Of a DNA stretch of 64,000 bases, positions 1 through 7,773 are shown in pieces (the stretch's first letter is position 1; every line of letters begins with the position of its first letter). The notes beneath the pieces are model-generated. The model was not told the DNA's origin. It ran no database searches and saw nothing but the letters and a program-made list of their open reading frames with translations. The stretch spans positions 1 to 64,000 of the forward strand of contig JBFOMG010000047.1 in NCBI GenBank assembly GCA_040830725.1, read 5' to 3'. Source of the stretch: JAWKWH01 sp040830725 (lineage in GTDB: Bacteria; Pseudomonadota; Alphaproteobacteria; Rhizobiales; Rhizobiaceae). A program made the translations under genes and the position numbers.

Positions 1-645
1 GGCCATCGGACACTCGCTGATGTCTTGTCGGGACTGCATGGCAACTTTTCGGGTGCTGTGAAGTTGAATGGTGGCATGCTGCCGTCATGCGACCCCCGCG
101 CCATTGTGGCATCGGGCGTCGGCCGTATCCCGGACGACAGGCATGCGCGCGGCGTCGTGGGCGAGATGCAGCTTTGGGAAAACCTCATCTCCGAAGATAT
201 TCGGTCGCAGGATGTGTCGCGTGGCGGGTTGATCATCGACCGGGGGCGGGCGACCGACCGGGCAAACCGGCAAATCGAAGCTTTTGATGTGCGTTGTGAA
301 GGACCGGATGCCGAGACAAAGCTGCTTTCCGGCGGCAACATGCAAAAGCTCATTTTGGCCCGGGCGTTGTCACGCGAACCGTCCTTCATCCTTGCAAACC
401 AGCCGGTGCGGGGCCTTGACGAGGGTGCGATCGCCTATGTGCAGGAACAATTGCTGGAGGCGCGCAAACGCGGTGCAGCAATTCTCCTGATCTCCGAGGA
501 TCTGGATGAACTGATGGCGCTCTCCGACCGCATTGCCGTCATTTCGCATGGCCGGCTTTCCGATGCGCTGCCCACGTCAGCGCGGACAACTGCGGAAATC
601 GGTCTGATGATGGCTGGCCAACCGGTGGCGGGGGAAGCTGCGTGA
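1..645 (+). CDS. ABC transporter ATP-binding protein, BMP/nucleoside-sugar type (C-terminal part only)
   Basis: The frame is open to the left window edge, so the true start lies outside. The visible ~214 residues are the second nucleotide-binding domain of a duplicated ATPase of the kind that energises simple-sugar or nucleoside (BMP-lipoprotein) importers at the inner membrane. The signature LSGGNMQK lies about fragment residues 109-116. It is followed by a degenerate Walker B segment (FILANQPVRGLD) and ISEDLDEL where the switch histidine would be. Loss of the Walker B glutamate and of the histidine is usual for the second half of this family, so it is not damage. The stop overlaps the start of the next gene (ATGATGA context), which indicates one translationally coupled operon with the two permeases. 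The exact substrate cannot be read from this fragment; nucleosides are the best guess from the permease types. Confidence 0.9.
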   Translation, partial: GHRTLADVLSGLHGNFSGAVKLNGGMLPSCDPRAIVASGVGRIPDDRHARGVVGEMQLWENLISEDIRSQDVSRGGLIIDRGRATDRANRQIEAFDVRCEGPDAETKLLSGGNMQKLILARALSREPSFILANQPVRGLDEGAIAYVQEQLLEARKRGAAILLISEDLDELMALSDRIAVISHGRLSDALPTSARTTAEIGLMMAGQPVAGEAA

Positions 646-1694
646 TGATCATTGAACCGCGCCAATCCGTGTCGCTGTTAAGAGCCGGCCTGGCACCGGT
701 ATGGGCGATTTTGGCGGCGATGCTGATCTGCGCCGTGCTAATCGTCTGGACAGGCACCAACGTCTTCACCGCTTACGGCCTTTTGCTCAAGGGAGCATTC
801 GGTTCCGCGTTTGCCATCAATGAAACACTCACCCGATCGATCCCGTTGATCTTTACGGGTCTGGCGGCTGCCGTGGCGTTCAGGGCGAAGTTCTACAATA
901 TCGGCGGTGAGGGACAGCTTTACGCAGGTGCGTTGGCGGCAACCTATTTCGGCACCGGCCTTTTCACATTGCCCAGTTTTCTCATGATCCCGTTTCTGAT
1001 GATCATGGGCGCGATAGCGGGCGGGTTGTTGCTTCTCGTCCCGGTTTTGCTCAAGACGCGCATGAAGGTCGATGAAGTCGTTACAACGCTGCTTTTGAAC
1101 TTCGTTGTTCTGTTGTTGGTCGGCTATCTGATTGAAGGTCCCTGGAAGGATCCGATGTCACTGGGCTGGCCGCAGGCAGCATCGATCATCGACGAAGGCG
1201 TGCTGCCAACGCTACTGGCCAAGGGCCGCCTGCATCTGGGTTTCGTTATCGCCGTTGCCATGGCCATTTTGATATGGGCGATGATGCGGTTCTCGGTACT
1301 CGGTTACGAGATCCGTGCGGTTGGGTACAATGCGGGTGCGGCTGAGTTCTCAGGCATCAAGGTCGGATGTACGGTGGTGATCACGGCGATGATCTCCGGC
1401 GGTTTGGCAGGTCTGGCCGGTGTCAGCGAAACCGCGGGATTGAAAGGATATCTGACGCTCGATCTGTCACCAGGCTTCGGTTACACGGGAATCGCGGTAG
1501 CGATGCTGGCGCAGTTGAATGCGCTCGCCGTCATTCCGGCGGCCATATTCCTGTCTGCGGTCTATGTCGGGGCGGACGCCATGAGCCGGGCTGTCAACAT
1601 TCCAACCTACATTGCGGACGTCCTCGTCGGAGCATCGGTGCTGGCGGTGCTGTGCAGCGTTCTTTTCTCGCAGTACCGGGTGAGGTTCAGGTAA
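642..1694 (+). CDS. ABC transporter permease, BMP/nucleoside type, first subunit
   Basis: A 350-residue polytopic inner-membrane protein of the BPD_transp_2 family (YufP/NupP type), the larger of the two permeases that accompany BMP-family binding proteins. About 8-10 hydrophobic segments are visible. The family-typical stretch FYNIGGEGQLYAGA lies about residues 85-98, and the coupling region around EIRAVGYNAGAAEFSGI about residues 223-239. It overlaps the ATPase gene by 4 nt upstream and the second permease by 1 nt downstream (TAATG), so all three are one operon. It probably forms a heterodimeric channel with the next gene product and imports a nucleoside or related solute. Confidence 0.92.
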   Translation: MMIIEPRQSVSLLRAGLAPVWAILAAMLICAVLIVWTGTNVFTAYGLLLKGAFGSAFAINETLTRSIPLIFTGLAAAVAFRAKFYNIGGEGQLYAGALAATYFGTGLFTLPSFLMIPFLMIMGAIAGGLLLLVPVLLKTRMKVDEVVTTLLLNFVVLLLVGYLIEGPWKDPMSLGWPQAASIIDEGVLPTLLAKGRLHLGFVIAVAMAILIWAMMRFSVLGYEIRAVGYNAGAAEFSGIKVGCTVVITAMISGGLAGLAGVSETAGLKGYLTLDLSPGFGYTGIAVAMLAQLNALAVIPAAIFLSAVYVGADAMSRAVNIPTYIADVLVGASVLAVLCSVLFSQYRVRFR

Positions 1695-2641
1695 TGGGCG
1701 ATATTTTTGAGATATTGCTCACTGCCGGTTTCTGGGCCGCAACAATTCGCATTGCAAGCCCGCTGATATTCGGCACGCTTGGCGAACTGATCTGCGAGCG
1801 TGCCGGTGTGCTGAATCTGGGAATCGAAGGCATCATGACCGTCGGCGCCATGGCCGGATGGATGTGGGTCTATCAGGGTGGCGGGCTGTGGGGTGGCGTG
1901 TTGTTCGCGGCGATGGTTGGAGCACTGTTCGGCTTGCTACACGCGAGTTTCACCGTGCATATGGGCCTGTCGCAACACGTCACCGGCATCGGCATCACGT
2001 TGTTTGCCTCTTCGCTGAGCTATTTCATCTACCGGATGCTGCTGCCATCGGCGACAACGCCGCCCAAAATCGAACCCTTCGATGAAGCGGCCATTCCAGG
2101 CCTGTCCGAATTGCCGGTAATCGGCGAAGCCTTGTTTACCCAATCACCACTCACTTATCTTGCGTTTGTGAGTGTCCCGGTGGTTTGGTACGTGCTCTAC
2201 CGGACGCCGCTTGGTCTTGCCGTACGAATGGCCGGAGAAAACCCGGTTGCCGTGGAGGCGCAGGGCATCAATGTTCTGTCGATCAGAACCGGAGCGGTGA
2301 TGGTTGGTAGCGCATTCATGGCCGTTGGCGGTGCGTTCATCACCATGTCATGGTTCGATGCTTTCTATTTCGGCATGATCAACGGGCGCGGCTGGATCTG
2401 TGTTGCGCTGGTCATCTTCGCGTCATGGCGGCCGGGGCCGGCGCTGGTTGGCGCGATCATCTTTGCCGGACTGGAAGCCCTGCAGGTTCGCGCGCAGCAA
2501 TCGGTCGGCGCATTCATTCCATATCAGTTCTTCCTGGCGCTGCCCTATGTGATGTCGATCATCGCCATGATTATCATGGCGCGGCGGACAAAATATCCGC
2601 AAGCCCTGCTTGTACCGTTCAGGCGCGGTGAGCGGGTGTAG
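1694..2641 (+). CDS. ABC transporter permease, BMP/nucleoside type, second subunit
   Basis: A 315-residue polytopic membrane protein of the same BPD_transp_2 family (YufQ/NupQ type). The start at 1694 overlaps the preceding stop by one base (TAATG) and gives the family-typical N-terminus MGDIFEILLTAGFWAATIRI followed by SPLIFGTLGELICERAGVL. A longer in-frame extension back to 1367 lies wholly inside the first permease gene and was rejected. The stop is 24 bp from the convergent end of cfa. It is the last gene of the operon that enters the window at its left edge; the binding protein is not visible here. Confidence 0.92.
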   Translation: MGDIFEILLTAGFWAATIRIASPLIFGTLGELICERAGVLNLGIEGIMTVGAMAGWMWVYQGGGLWGGVLFAAMVGALFGLLHASFTVHMGLSQHVTGIGITLFASSLSYFIYRMLLPSATTPPKIEPFDEAAIPGLSELPVIGEALFTQSPLTYLAFVSVPVVWYVLYRTPLGLAVRMAGENPVAVEAQGINVLSIRTGAVMVGSAFMAVGGAFITMSWFDAFYFGMINGRGWICVALVIFASWRPGPALVGAIIFAGLEALQVRAQQSVGAFIPYQFFLALPYVMSIIAMIIMARRTKYPQALLVPFRRGERV

Positions 2642-2665
2642 CAGAATGCGCCAAGGTCCGACTCA

Positions 2666-3979
2666 TTATCGATAGAGATCAGCGCGGGTCGGTGGCAGGC
2701 CGCTTGGGCCCTTGCGCTTGTGTGAGGCAAGCGTCTGATAGAGCAGTGCGCTGTTGCGTTCGAACGCGATCGAACAACCACCCAGATATAAAAGCCACAT
2801 CCGGGTTTTGACCTCGCCAACTTCGGCTACGGCTGCATCATAGTTGGCCAGAAGGCGGTCATGCCAATGCCGGCACGTACGCTGGTAGTGTTCGCGCCAG
2901 TCCTCAACATCATGGACTTCAAACTGGTTTTGCTCGAGCATGGTCACCGTGTTGCCGATATGGTCGAGTTCGCCGCCGGGAAAAATGTATTTCGTCAACA
3001 GTGCGAACTCTTCGTTCTTCCGGCGGAATGTCTTGTCATCCTTCTTTGCCGGTCTTGTGATTGCGTGGTGCAAGAACAGCCCGTCAGGTTTGAGGACGCG
3101 TTTTACGGTCGAATAGTAAGTCGGATAATTGTCGATGCCGATATGTTCCTGAATTCCGATTGCTGCGACCTTGTCGAACTGGCCCTGCACCGTCGCATAG
3201 TCGGCAAGTTCAAACTTCACACGGTCTGATATTCCGAGCCTTTCAGCTTTCGCCTTGGCGAATTCGACCTGCTCGGTCGAAAGGGTCACGCCAAGTGTTG
3301 TGACACCGTAATTCTGCGCTGCATAACATGACAGGGCTCCCCAGCCGCAGCCAATATCGAGCAGATGTTCGCCCGGCTGCAGCCGAAGCTTGCGGCAAAT
3401 GATCTCCAGCTTGTCCTGCTGCATTTGGGCGATGTCGTTTTCCCAGTCGGTGCAGTAGGCACAGGTATAGACCATCTCCTCATCCAGCCACAGCGCGTAG
3501 AATTCGTTTGAGACATCGTAGTGATACTGGATGTTTTTCTCGTTTTCCTCACGGCTGCCATCGCTGGGATTTTCACTGGGCTGCTCTTCCAGCGGCCAGG
3601 GTCCGCCTCGATTGACGAACAGAAATTTGCGCGCTGAGTTGAGAAGCAGCAGCTTGCTGAGTGATTTGCGAATTTGTCTTGTGCGAACTTTGGGCCGGCG
3701 GGCTACGAGATCGAAAAGGTCGCCATTGACCAGATCGACGCGCTTGGCAACCCAAAGATTGAGCAAGATTTCCATTTTGGGTTTGCGCAACAGCGAGGCA
3801 ACGACCCCCTCGTCGGCGAAGCTTATGGCAAACGCATCCTGTGCAAGGTCTTCGGGCACTGTCGAGCCGTCCCAAAGGTGGAACCCGATATCCAGGTCGA
3901 GTATCTCACGTGCATGGGTGAGCAGCTTTTTGAAGGTCTTCAGCCGTCCTGCGGCACCCACTTGCATATACCTCCGCAA
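2666..3979 (-). CDS. cfa: Cyclopropane-fatty-acyl-phospholipid synthase
   Basis: A SAM-dependent methylene transferase that converts cis-unsaturated acyl chains of membrane phospholipids into cyclopropane fatty acids; a cytosolic enzyme acting at the membrane surface. In 437 residues it shows an N-terminal region of about 150 residues, the family segment QYHYDVSNEFYALWLDE (151-167), YTCAYC (171-176), and the SAM motif I LLDIGCGWGALS (206-217). GIQEHIGIDNY follows further on, as in other Cfa enzymes. Length is slightly above the usual 380-420. A second ATG lies four codons in (3967), so the start is uncertain by that much. It is a single gene, convergent with the ABC operon. Some rhizobial paralogues of this fold have other lipid methyltransferase roles, so the exact product is inferred. 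Confidence 0.9.
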   Translation of the reverse strand: MRRYMQVGAAGRLKTFKKLLTHAREILDLDIGFHLWDGSTVPEDLAQDAFAISFADEGVVASLLRKPKMEILLNLWVAKRVDLVNGDLFDLVARRPKVRTRQIRKSLSKLLLLNSARKFLFVNRGGPWPLEEQPSENPSDGSREENEKNIQYHYDVSNEFYALWLDEEMVYTCAYCTDWENDIAQMQQDKLEIICRKLRLQPGEHLLDIGCGWGALSCYAAQNYGVTTLGVTLSTEQVEFAKAKAERLGISDRVKFELADYATVQGQFDKVAAIGIQEHIGIDNYPTYYSTVKRVLKPDGLFLHHAITRPAKKDDKTFRRKNEEFALLTKYIFPGGELDHIGNTVTMLEQNQFEVHDVEDWREHYQRTCRHWHDRLLANYDAAVAEVGEVKTRMWLLYLGGCSIAFERNSALLYQTLASHKRKGPSGLPPTRADLYR

Positions 3980-4100
3980 TCAACCTGGTCCGGAAAACCG
4001 AACTACCGGTTATTGAGACACGGTCCGGCACCCCCCTTGCCAACGCTCTCATTTGGCACCACATTGCACATGTGTTCAACAAACGAAAGGAGGTGATCCG

Positions 4101-4172
4101 ATGTCGAGTGATCTTAACTGTCTTTGCGCAGGCTCTGCGGATTGCCTTGGCGGGGAGCAGCCTCTTCGTTGA
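4101..4172 (+). CDS. Candidate 23-residue small protein
   Basis: The frame starts at an ATG seven bases after a full AGGAGG core inside an extended Shine-Dalgarno (4085-4099), about the strongest ribosome site possible. It ends at TGA 4170-4172. The peptide has cysteines at positions 7, 9 and 15 and no membrane segment. I recognise no family. The support is the ribosome site and the placement in a unit with its own terminator; the frame is too short for coding statistics. Confidence 0.35.
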   Translation: MSSDLNCLCAGSADCLGGEQPLR

Positions 4173-4238
4173 TGCATGATCGCGTGGCGGGTGGACTATT
4201 TGCCCAAGCCCCGCAAAGCAGATGAGATTTACGAATTG

Positions 4239-4272
4239 GGGCCGGCAGATTCACTATCTGCCGGCCCTTTTC
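4239..4272 (+). terminator. Intrinsic terminator of the small plus-strand unit
   Basis: A perfect 12-bp stem (GGGCCGGCAGAT at 4239-4250, ATCTGCCGGCCC at 4256-4267) with a 5-nt loop is followed by TTTT. No annotated plus-strand gene lies upstream except the small unit at 4085, so it most likely ends that transcript. Confidence 0.8.
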
Positions 4273-4276
4273 ATTC

Positions 4277-4304
4277 AAAAAAGAGGGGAGCCCGAAAGCT
4301 CCCC
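4277..4304 (-). terminator. Intrinsic terminator of the TadG-like gene
   Basis: Read on the minus strand, GGGGAGC, a 6-nt loop and GCTCCCC (4304-4285) are followed by TCTTTTTT. It lies about 30 bp beyond the stop of the minus-strand TadG-like gene. Confidence 0.8.
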
Positions 4305-4333
4305 AAAATACCTCCCGAGGTGTCGGAGAGGAG

Positions 4334-5653
4334 TTATTCCACCAGAGTAAGGCGTTCGATGTTTGCCGCAATTTTCAGGAATGCCGCTTCGAGTTCGGCG
4401 CCATTTGCTGCTTCGAAGTAATGCTGAACGGAACCGTGATCGCGTGAAGCACATTTCTGCATTACGCCGCGTGCCTGGGCATTATTGAGATCAAATCCGA
4501 TGGTGAATACCTCAATTCCGTCGCGCTTCATTTCCGTGCACAGACGTTCGGCCTTGTTTCGCGAACGGTTTGGTTGGCCGCCGCGGGTTTTGTCGTTCTT
4601 GGGTACATCGGCAAATGCGGTGTTGAACTGACCGTCGGTCATCAGGATCGCATATTTGGCGACCTTGCCGCCCTTGAATTTGGCAGGCTTCGATTCGGCG
4701 GGAAGGAAGTTGGCCCAGCGCTCGGACAGAACGTACCACGACCATTGGACGCCAATGTGACCTGCGGTGAAGCCGCGTGCACTGAACGAATCGATGTTGG
4801 CTTCCAGCTTGTCGATATCGGCGGTCAGCGGTTGCATGACCGCGTTCGGGCAATAGGCCAGCCGATAGTCGCGATTGACCTTGGCAAAGTCGGGACCAGC
4901 GTCCGAATATTGATATTGTCCCTTCCGCTCTGTCGCGCAATTATCCGGTGCTGTTGAGGCGGGAAGGGGATCACTAGTGCTTGGCGGCTCACCAGTCGTG
5001 TAACCGGTTTCATTATGAACGGCCGAATTGGCAAGCGCCCCCACATTGACACCATCCGCATAGGGCACGATCGCCAGCCGGATGCGCGGATTGCTTTTTC
5101 TTTGACCGCCCAAAAACGTGTTGACTGCGGTTTTTGCGGCGGATTTCAGTTCCCTGATCTTGTGACCGCTCATGGAGCCGGTCACGTCTAGCATCATCGC
5201 AACCTCAATTGCCTTGTCGGAATAAAGCGATTTGGTGAGCGTGGAGATGCGACGCTGTTTGGCAGCGCCAAGCATCGGGAAAGCAATATTGATGTTGGAA
5301 CTCGCGCTGACCGCAACAGTTTTTGCAACCTGATCGATTTCGATCTTGTCGATCTTGACCGAACTGGCATCAAGGAATGGGGTGTTTACATTGGCATCCA
5401 GAAAGGTGCGGACATGATCTTCTGCATCCTTGACGTCGATGACGCCCGTGGTGATGTCGCGGGCGGTGGATGTCACAGCGCCGTCAACTGCGTTGACCAG
5501 GTTGGAATGCGCCAATGACATCTGGGCATAATTGATGGCCAGTCCGACACTCAACAGTGCTGCTGTCGAGATGGCGGCAAATGCCAGTACGAACTGACCG
5601 CCTTGGTCATCTGAGAATGATTTGAAAGTTTCGGCGTTGAACAGTTTCCGCAT
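4334..5653 (-). CDS. TadG-like pilus-assembly protein with von Willebrand factor A domain
   Basis: A 439-residue protein with a basic N-terminus, the segment DDQGGQFVLAFA leading into one membrane helix (about residues 21-43), then a TadE/G-like periplasmic part. A von Willebrand A domain begins about residue 150. A MIDAS-type motif is visible as DVTGSMSG (Asp near 156, with Thr in place of the first Ser), and LMTDGQFN supplies the later metal-site Thr/Asp. Start 5653 is preferred over 5695 because GGAG lies 8 bp ahead and the N-terminus then matches Flp-pilus TadG proteins of rhizobia. TadG acts at the cell envelope in tight-adherence pilus assembly, but no other tad or flp gene is in the window, so this is a stand-alone copy. 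It has its own downstream terminator. Confidence 0.8.
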   Translation of the reverse strand: MRKLFNAETFKSFSDDQGGQFVLAFAAISTAALLSVGLAINYAQMSLAHSNLVNAVDGAVTSTARDITTGVIDVKDAEDHVRTFLDANVNTPFLDASSVKIDKIEIDQVAKTVAVSASSNINIAFPMLGAAKQRRISTLTKSLYSDKAIEVAMMLDVTGSMSGHKIRELKSAAKTAVNTFLGGQRKSNPRIRLAIVPYADGVNVGALANSAVHNETGYTTGEPPSTSDPLPASTAPDNCATERKGQYQYSDAGPDFAKVNRDYRLAYCPNAVMQPLTADIDKLEANIDSFSARGFTAGHIGVQWSWYVLSERWANFLPAESKPAKFKGGKVAKYAILMTDGQFNTAFADVPKNDKTRGGQPNRSRNKAERLCTEMKRDGIEVFTIGFDLNNAQARGVMQKCASRDHGSVQHYFEAANGAELEAAFLKIAANIERLTLVE

Positions 5654-6002
5654 CTTCGTGTCTCCAGTCGGGACAGCTGCCGCGCCGCCCGGCAAAGGTG
5701 ATGCATGCGGTGTGCCTGTTTACCTGGCCGGTTTACGGGCGTTCGAGGATGGGGGCGGTAAGATAGAATTTGCCGCCGGTTCGATGGCGATTATGGTTAA
5801 TCATTCGTTACGCCGGTTCTCAAAAGGAAATGCAAATAAACGAACAGTTAACCATGATTATCCGGATAAACGGTGAAATCCGGTCATCCGGCCATAATGG
5901 CCGTTCTATTTTGGGACATGTTTTTGCTGGAGTAGGCTCGTGAATATCCGAAACGAGCATTGTCCGGTCAGCCATCAATGCCGATACATTGTTTGGCTGA
6001 TT
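5654..6002. other. 349-bp intergenic region upstream of the TadG-like gene
   Basis: No convincing gene. It must hold the TadG-like promoter. Two CtrA-like sequences are visible: TTAA-N7-TTAC at 5797-5811 and TTAACCAT at 5848-5855. A GGTTAA (5795) and TTAACC (5848) pair also forms a distant inverted repeat. Otherwise the sequence is unremarkable. Confidence 0.5.
5797..5811. promoter_or_regulatory. Candidate CtrA-binding site
   Basis: TTAATCATTCGTTAC is one base from the alphaproteobacterial CtrA consensus TTAA-N7-TTAA, and a TTAACCAT half-site lies 37 bp further on. Pilus genes are known CtrA targets in Caulobacter, which makes the position 144 bp ahead of the TadG-like start sensible. Such short motifs occur by chance, so confidence is low. 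Confidence 0.3.
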
Positions 6003-6200
6003 CTAAAAATCCGTGGCGATGCCTTTCACTTCCCAATCGCCGTAGCGCACCGGTTCCTTGCCGCCGCGCCCGCCTTTTTCCGGAGGCAGGTCTGCCGAAC
6101 GCCGTTCGATTTCTTCACGGCGGGCCTCGGCTTCCGCCAGAGCCCTCCTTGCGGCGGGAGGTAGTTCCTTTTTGTGCTTGTTTGAGGTGGAGCTTGTCAT
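6003..6200 (-). CDS. DUF1674 / succinate dehydrogenase assembly factor 4 homologue
   Basis: A 65-residue protein ending in the family hallmark KGGRGGKEPVRYGDWEVKGI followed by ATDF. The N-terminal half is charged and helical (EAEARREEIERRSADLP). In eukaryotes SDHAF4 binds flavinated SdhA and helps it join SdhB; bacterial DUF1674 proteins are short cytosolic homologues presumed to do the same. Start 6200 (MTSSTSNKHKK) gives the usual size; upstream in-frame sequence is not family-like. It is divergent from rsmB, with 81 bp between the starts. No sdh gene is in the window. Confidence 0.85.
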   Translation of the reverse strand: MTSSTSNKHKKELPPAARRALAEAEARREEIERRSADLPPEKGGRGGKEPVRYGDWEVKGIATDF

Positions 6201-6281
6201 ATCTGTCCACTGTTGTTCAGGCCTAAGAACCAAATGTGCACGCCCGAGGTCCGGAGGCAACGGAAAACGACTTCCGCTTAA

Positions 6282-7694
6282 ATGGCGCTTGACAGATTGT
6301 TGTTCAACATCAACAGCCAGTTCATGGCAGAAAAAAGCGCGAAATCCGAATCGTCCGACGATGAGAAGGGCAGCCGTCCGGGCCTTGCGGCGCGCAGAAC
6401 TGCAGCGCGCCTGCTTGCGGCCATCATTGACAAACACACTTCAGCCGACGGGCTGACCGACGATGTTCATGGCCATCCGCACTATCTGGCGCTTGACCGC
6501 AAGGACCGCGCGCTGGTGCGTGCAATGCTGATGACGGCGCTGAGGTTCAGGGTGACAATTTCCGGCCTGATTGCCCGCCGGCTGGATCGTCCCCTTCCTG
6601 CCAACGCCCACACGCTCAATCACATTCTTCATGTGGCCCTGGCGCAAATACTCTTTCTTGATGTTCCCGATCATGCCGCCGTTGACCTGGCGGTCGCCCA
6701 TGCCTCAGTCGACCCGAGGACGAAACGCTTTTCCGGCCTTGTGAACGGCGTACTCAGGTCGATTTCGCGGCGTAAACAGTTACTTCTGCCAAAGGCACTT
6801 GAAATCACGATTGATGCGCCTGACTGGCTTGCCCACCGTTTGGAACAGATTTACGGCGCGAAAAAAGCGGCGGCGATCTTTGAAATGCACCGAAGGCCGG
6901 CCCCGATTGACCTGACGGTCAAGGAGATGCCGGAAATTTGGGCAGAACGGCTCGATGGAATTGTGACGCCCAACGGCTCGGTTCGGCTGGAGAAACTCGC
7001 CGGTTCAATCACTGACCTGCCGGGATATGAAGAAGGGGAGTGGTGGATTCAGGACGCCGCCGCGTCCCTGCCGGCAAAACTCTTCGCCGAGATCGAGGGG
7101 CTGCGAATTGCCGACCTTTGCGCCGCACCGGGAGGCAAAACGTCGCAACTGGCCAATGCTGGCGCGAAAGTGACGGCCCTTGACCTATCAAAAAATCGTG
7201 TCAATCGGCTGAAGCAAAATCTCCGCCGCCTTCGCCTGGACGCGGAGATCGTCTGTGCCGACATCACGAAATTCACTCCCGACAGGCTTTTTGATGCGGT
7301 GCTGCTCGATGCGCCGTGCTCGTCGACGGGAACGATACGCCGGCACCCGGATATTGCCTGGACAAAGACATCCGCTGACATCTCGAAGCTTGCGGAGGTT
7401 CAATACAGGCTGCTTCGACACGCATTCGACATGGTGAAACCGGGCGGAACACTGGTGTTTTCAAACTGTTCGCTCGATCCGGTTGAGGGCGAAGAGATGG
7501 TTGAAAGATTTCTCGGCGAAGTTGGGCAAGCGCAGTTGTGGCCCATTGGCGGAGAGGAAATTCCCGGTGGGAACGACTGGATTACGCCGGTTGGCACATT
7601 GCGCACAACGCCGGCTGACATGAATCTGGGGCGGCCTGAGAATTCCGGCATGGACGGGTTTTTCGCGGCGCGTTTCCGCCGTCTGGGGAAATAG
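6282..7694 (+). CDS. rsmB: 16S rRNA m5C methyltransferase, RsmB/NOP family
   Basis: A cytosolic SAM-dependent RNA cytosine-C5 methyltransferase, probably acting on 16S rRNA (C967 in E. coli). The N-terminal part (about 35-165) is the NusB-like RNA-binding domain. The C-terminal Rossmann domain has motif I DLCAAPGGKTSQ (278-289), the motif IV cysteine DAPCSSTG (Cys 346), and the catalytic motif VI FSNCSLDPVEGEE (Cys 396). Total 470 residues. ATG 6282 lacks a clear Shine-Dalgarno; ATG 6324 (MAEKSAKSE) is an alternative that loses nothing essential. The order rsmB - heparinase-like - purH is familiar from rhizobia. Confidence 0.93.
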   Translation: MALDRLLFNINSQFMAEKSAKSESSDDEKGSRPGLAARRTAARLLAAIIDKHTSADGLTDDVHGHPHYLALDRKDRALVRAMLMTALRFRVTISGLIARRLDRPLPANAHTLNHILHVALAQILFLDVPDHAAVDLAVAHASVDPRTKRFSGLVNGVLRSISRRKQLLLPKALEITIDAPDWLAHRLEQIYGAKKAAAIFEMHRRPAPIDLTVKEMPEIWAERLDGIVTPNGSVRLEKLAGSITDLPGYEEGEWWIQDAAASLPAKLFAEIEGLRIADLCAAPGGKTSQLANAGAKVTALDLSKNRVNRLKQNLRRLRLDAEIVCADITKFTPDRLFDAVLLDAPCSSTGTIRRHPDIAWTKTSADISKLAEVQYRLLRHAFDMVKPGGTLVFSNCSLDPVEGEEMVERFLGEVGQAQLWPIGGEEIPGGNDWITPVGTLRTTPADMNLGRPENSGMDGFFAARFRRLGK

Positions 7695-7773
7695 CTCGCA
7701 ACAGCAAAGCCATTGGCGCGAATCACCTTATATTCTAATGTCAAGTTGGCGGATGCCGGGAAGGTAGGACTAG

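Larger units (their letters stand above)
4085..4272 (+). ncRNA. Isolated small plus-strand transcription unit: perfect anti-anti-SD, 23-codon ORF, strong terminator
   Basis: Between two minus-strand genes (cfa and the TadG-like gene) lies a plus-strand unit. GAAAGGAGGTGATCC at 4085-4099 is a 15-nt perfect complement of the conserved 3' end of 16S rRNA. One base later ATG (4101) opens a 23-codon frame ending at 4172, peptide MSSDLNCLCAGSADCLGGEQ plus three residues, with three cysteines. About 65 nt further on is an intrinsic terminator (4239-4272). Short segments such as CTTTGCG (4122) and CGCAAAG (4212) can pair, so the transcript may be structured. Whether it acts as a peptide gene, a leader or a ribosome-binding RNA cannot be decided from sequence. 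The terminator and Shine-Dalgarno match are directly visible; transcription is inferred. Confidence 0.5.

Noticed and set aside
1..645. Missing Walker B glutamate and switch histidine in the first ATPase
   Set aside because: This is normal for the second nucleotide-binding domain of sugar/nucleoside ABC ATPases, not a mutation.
1367..1693. Upstream extension of the second BMP-type permease
   Set aside because: It lies in another frame of the first permease gene; the coupled start TAATG at 1694 gives a normal N-terminus.
4054..4069. TGGCAC...TTGCA resembling a sigma-54 promoter ahead of the small unit
   Set aside because: The GG to GC spacing is 9 instead of the required 10 bases, so it is unlikely to work.
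4176..4421. 81-codon plus-strand frame after the small unit
   Set aside because: It reads through a strong terminator and into the antisense of the TadG-like gene and has no ribosome site.
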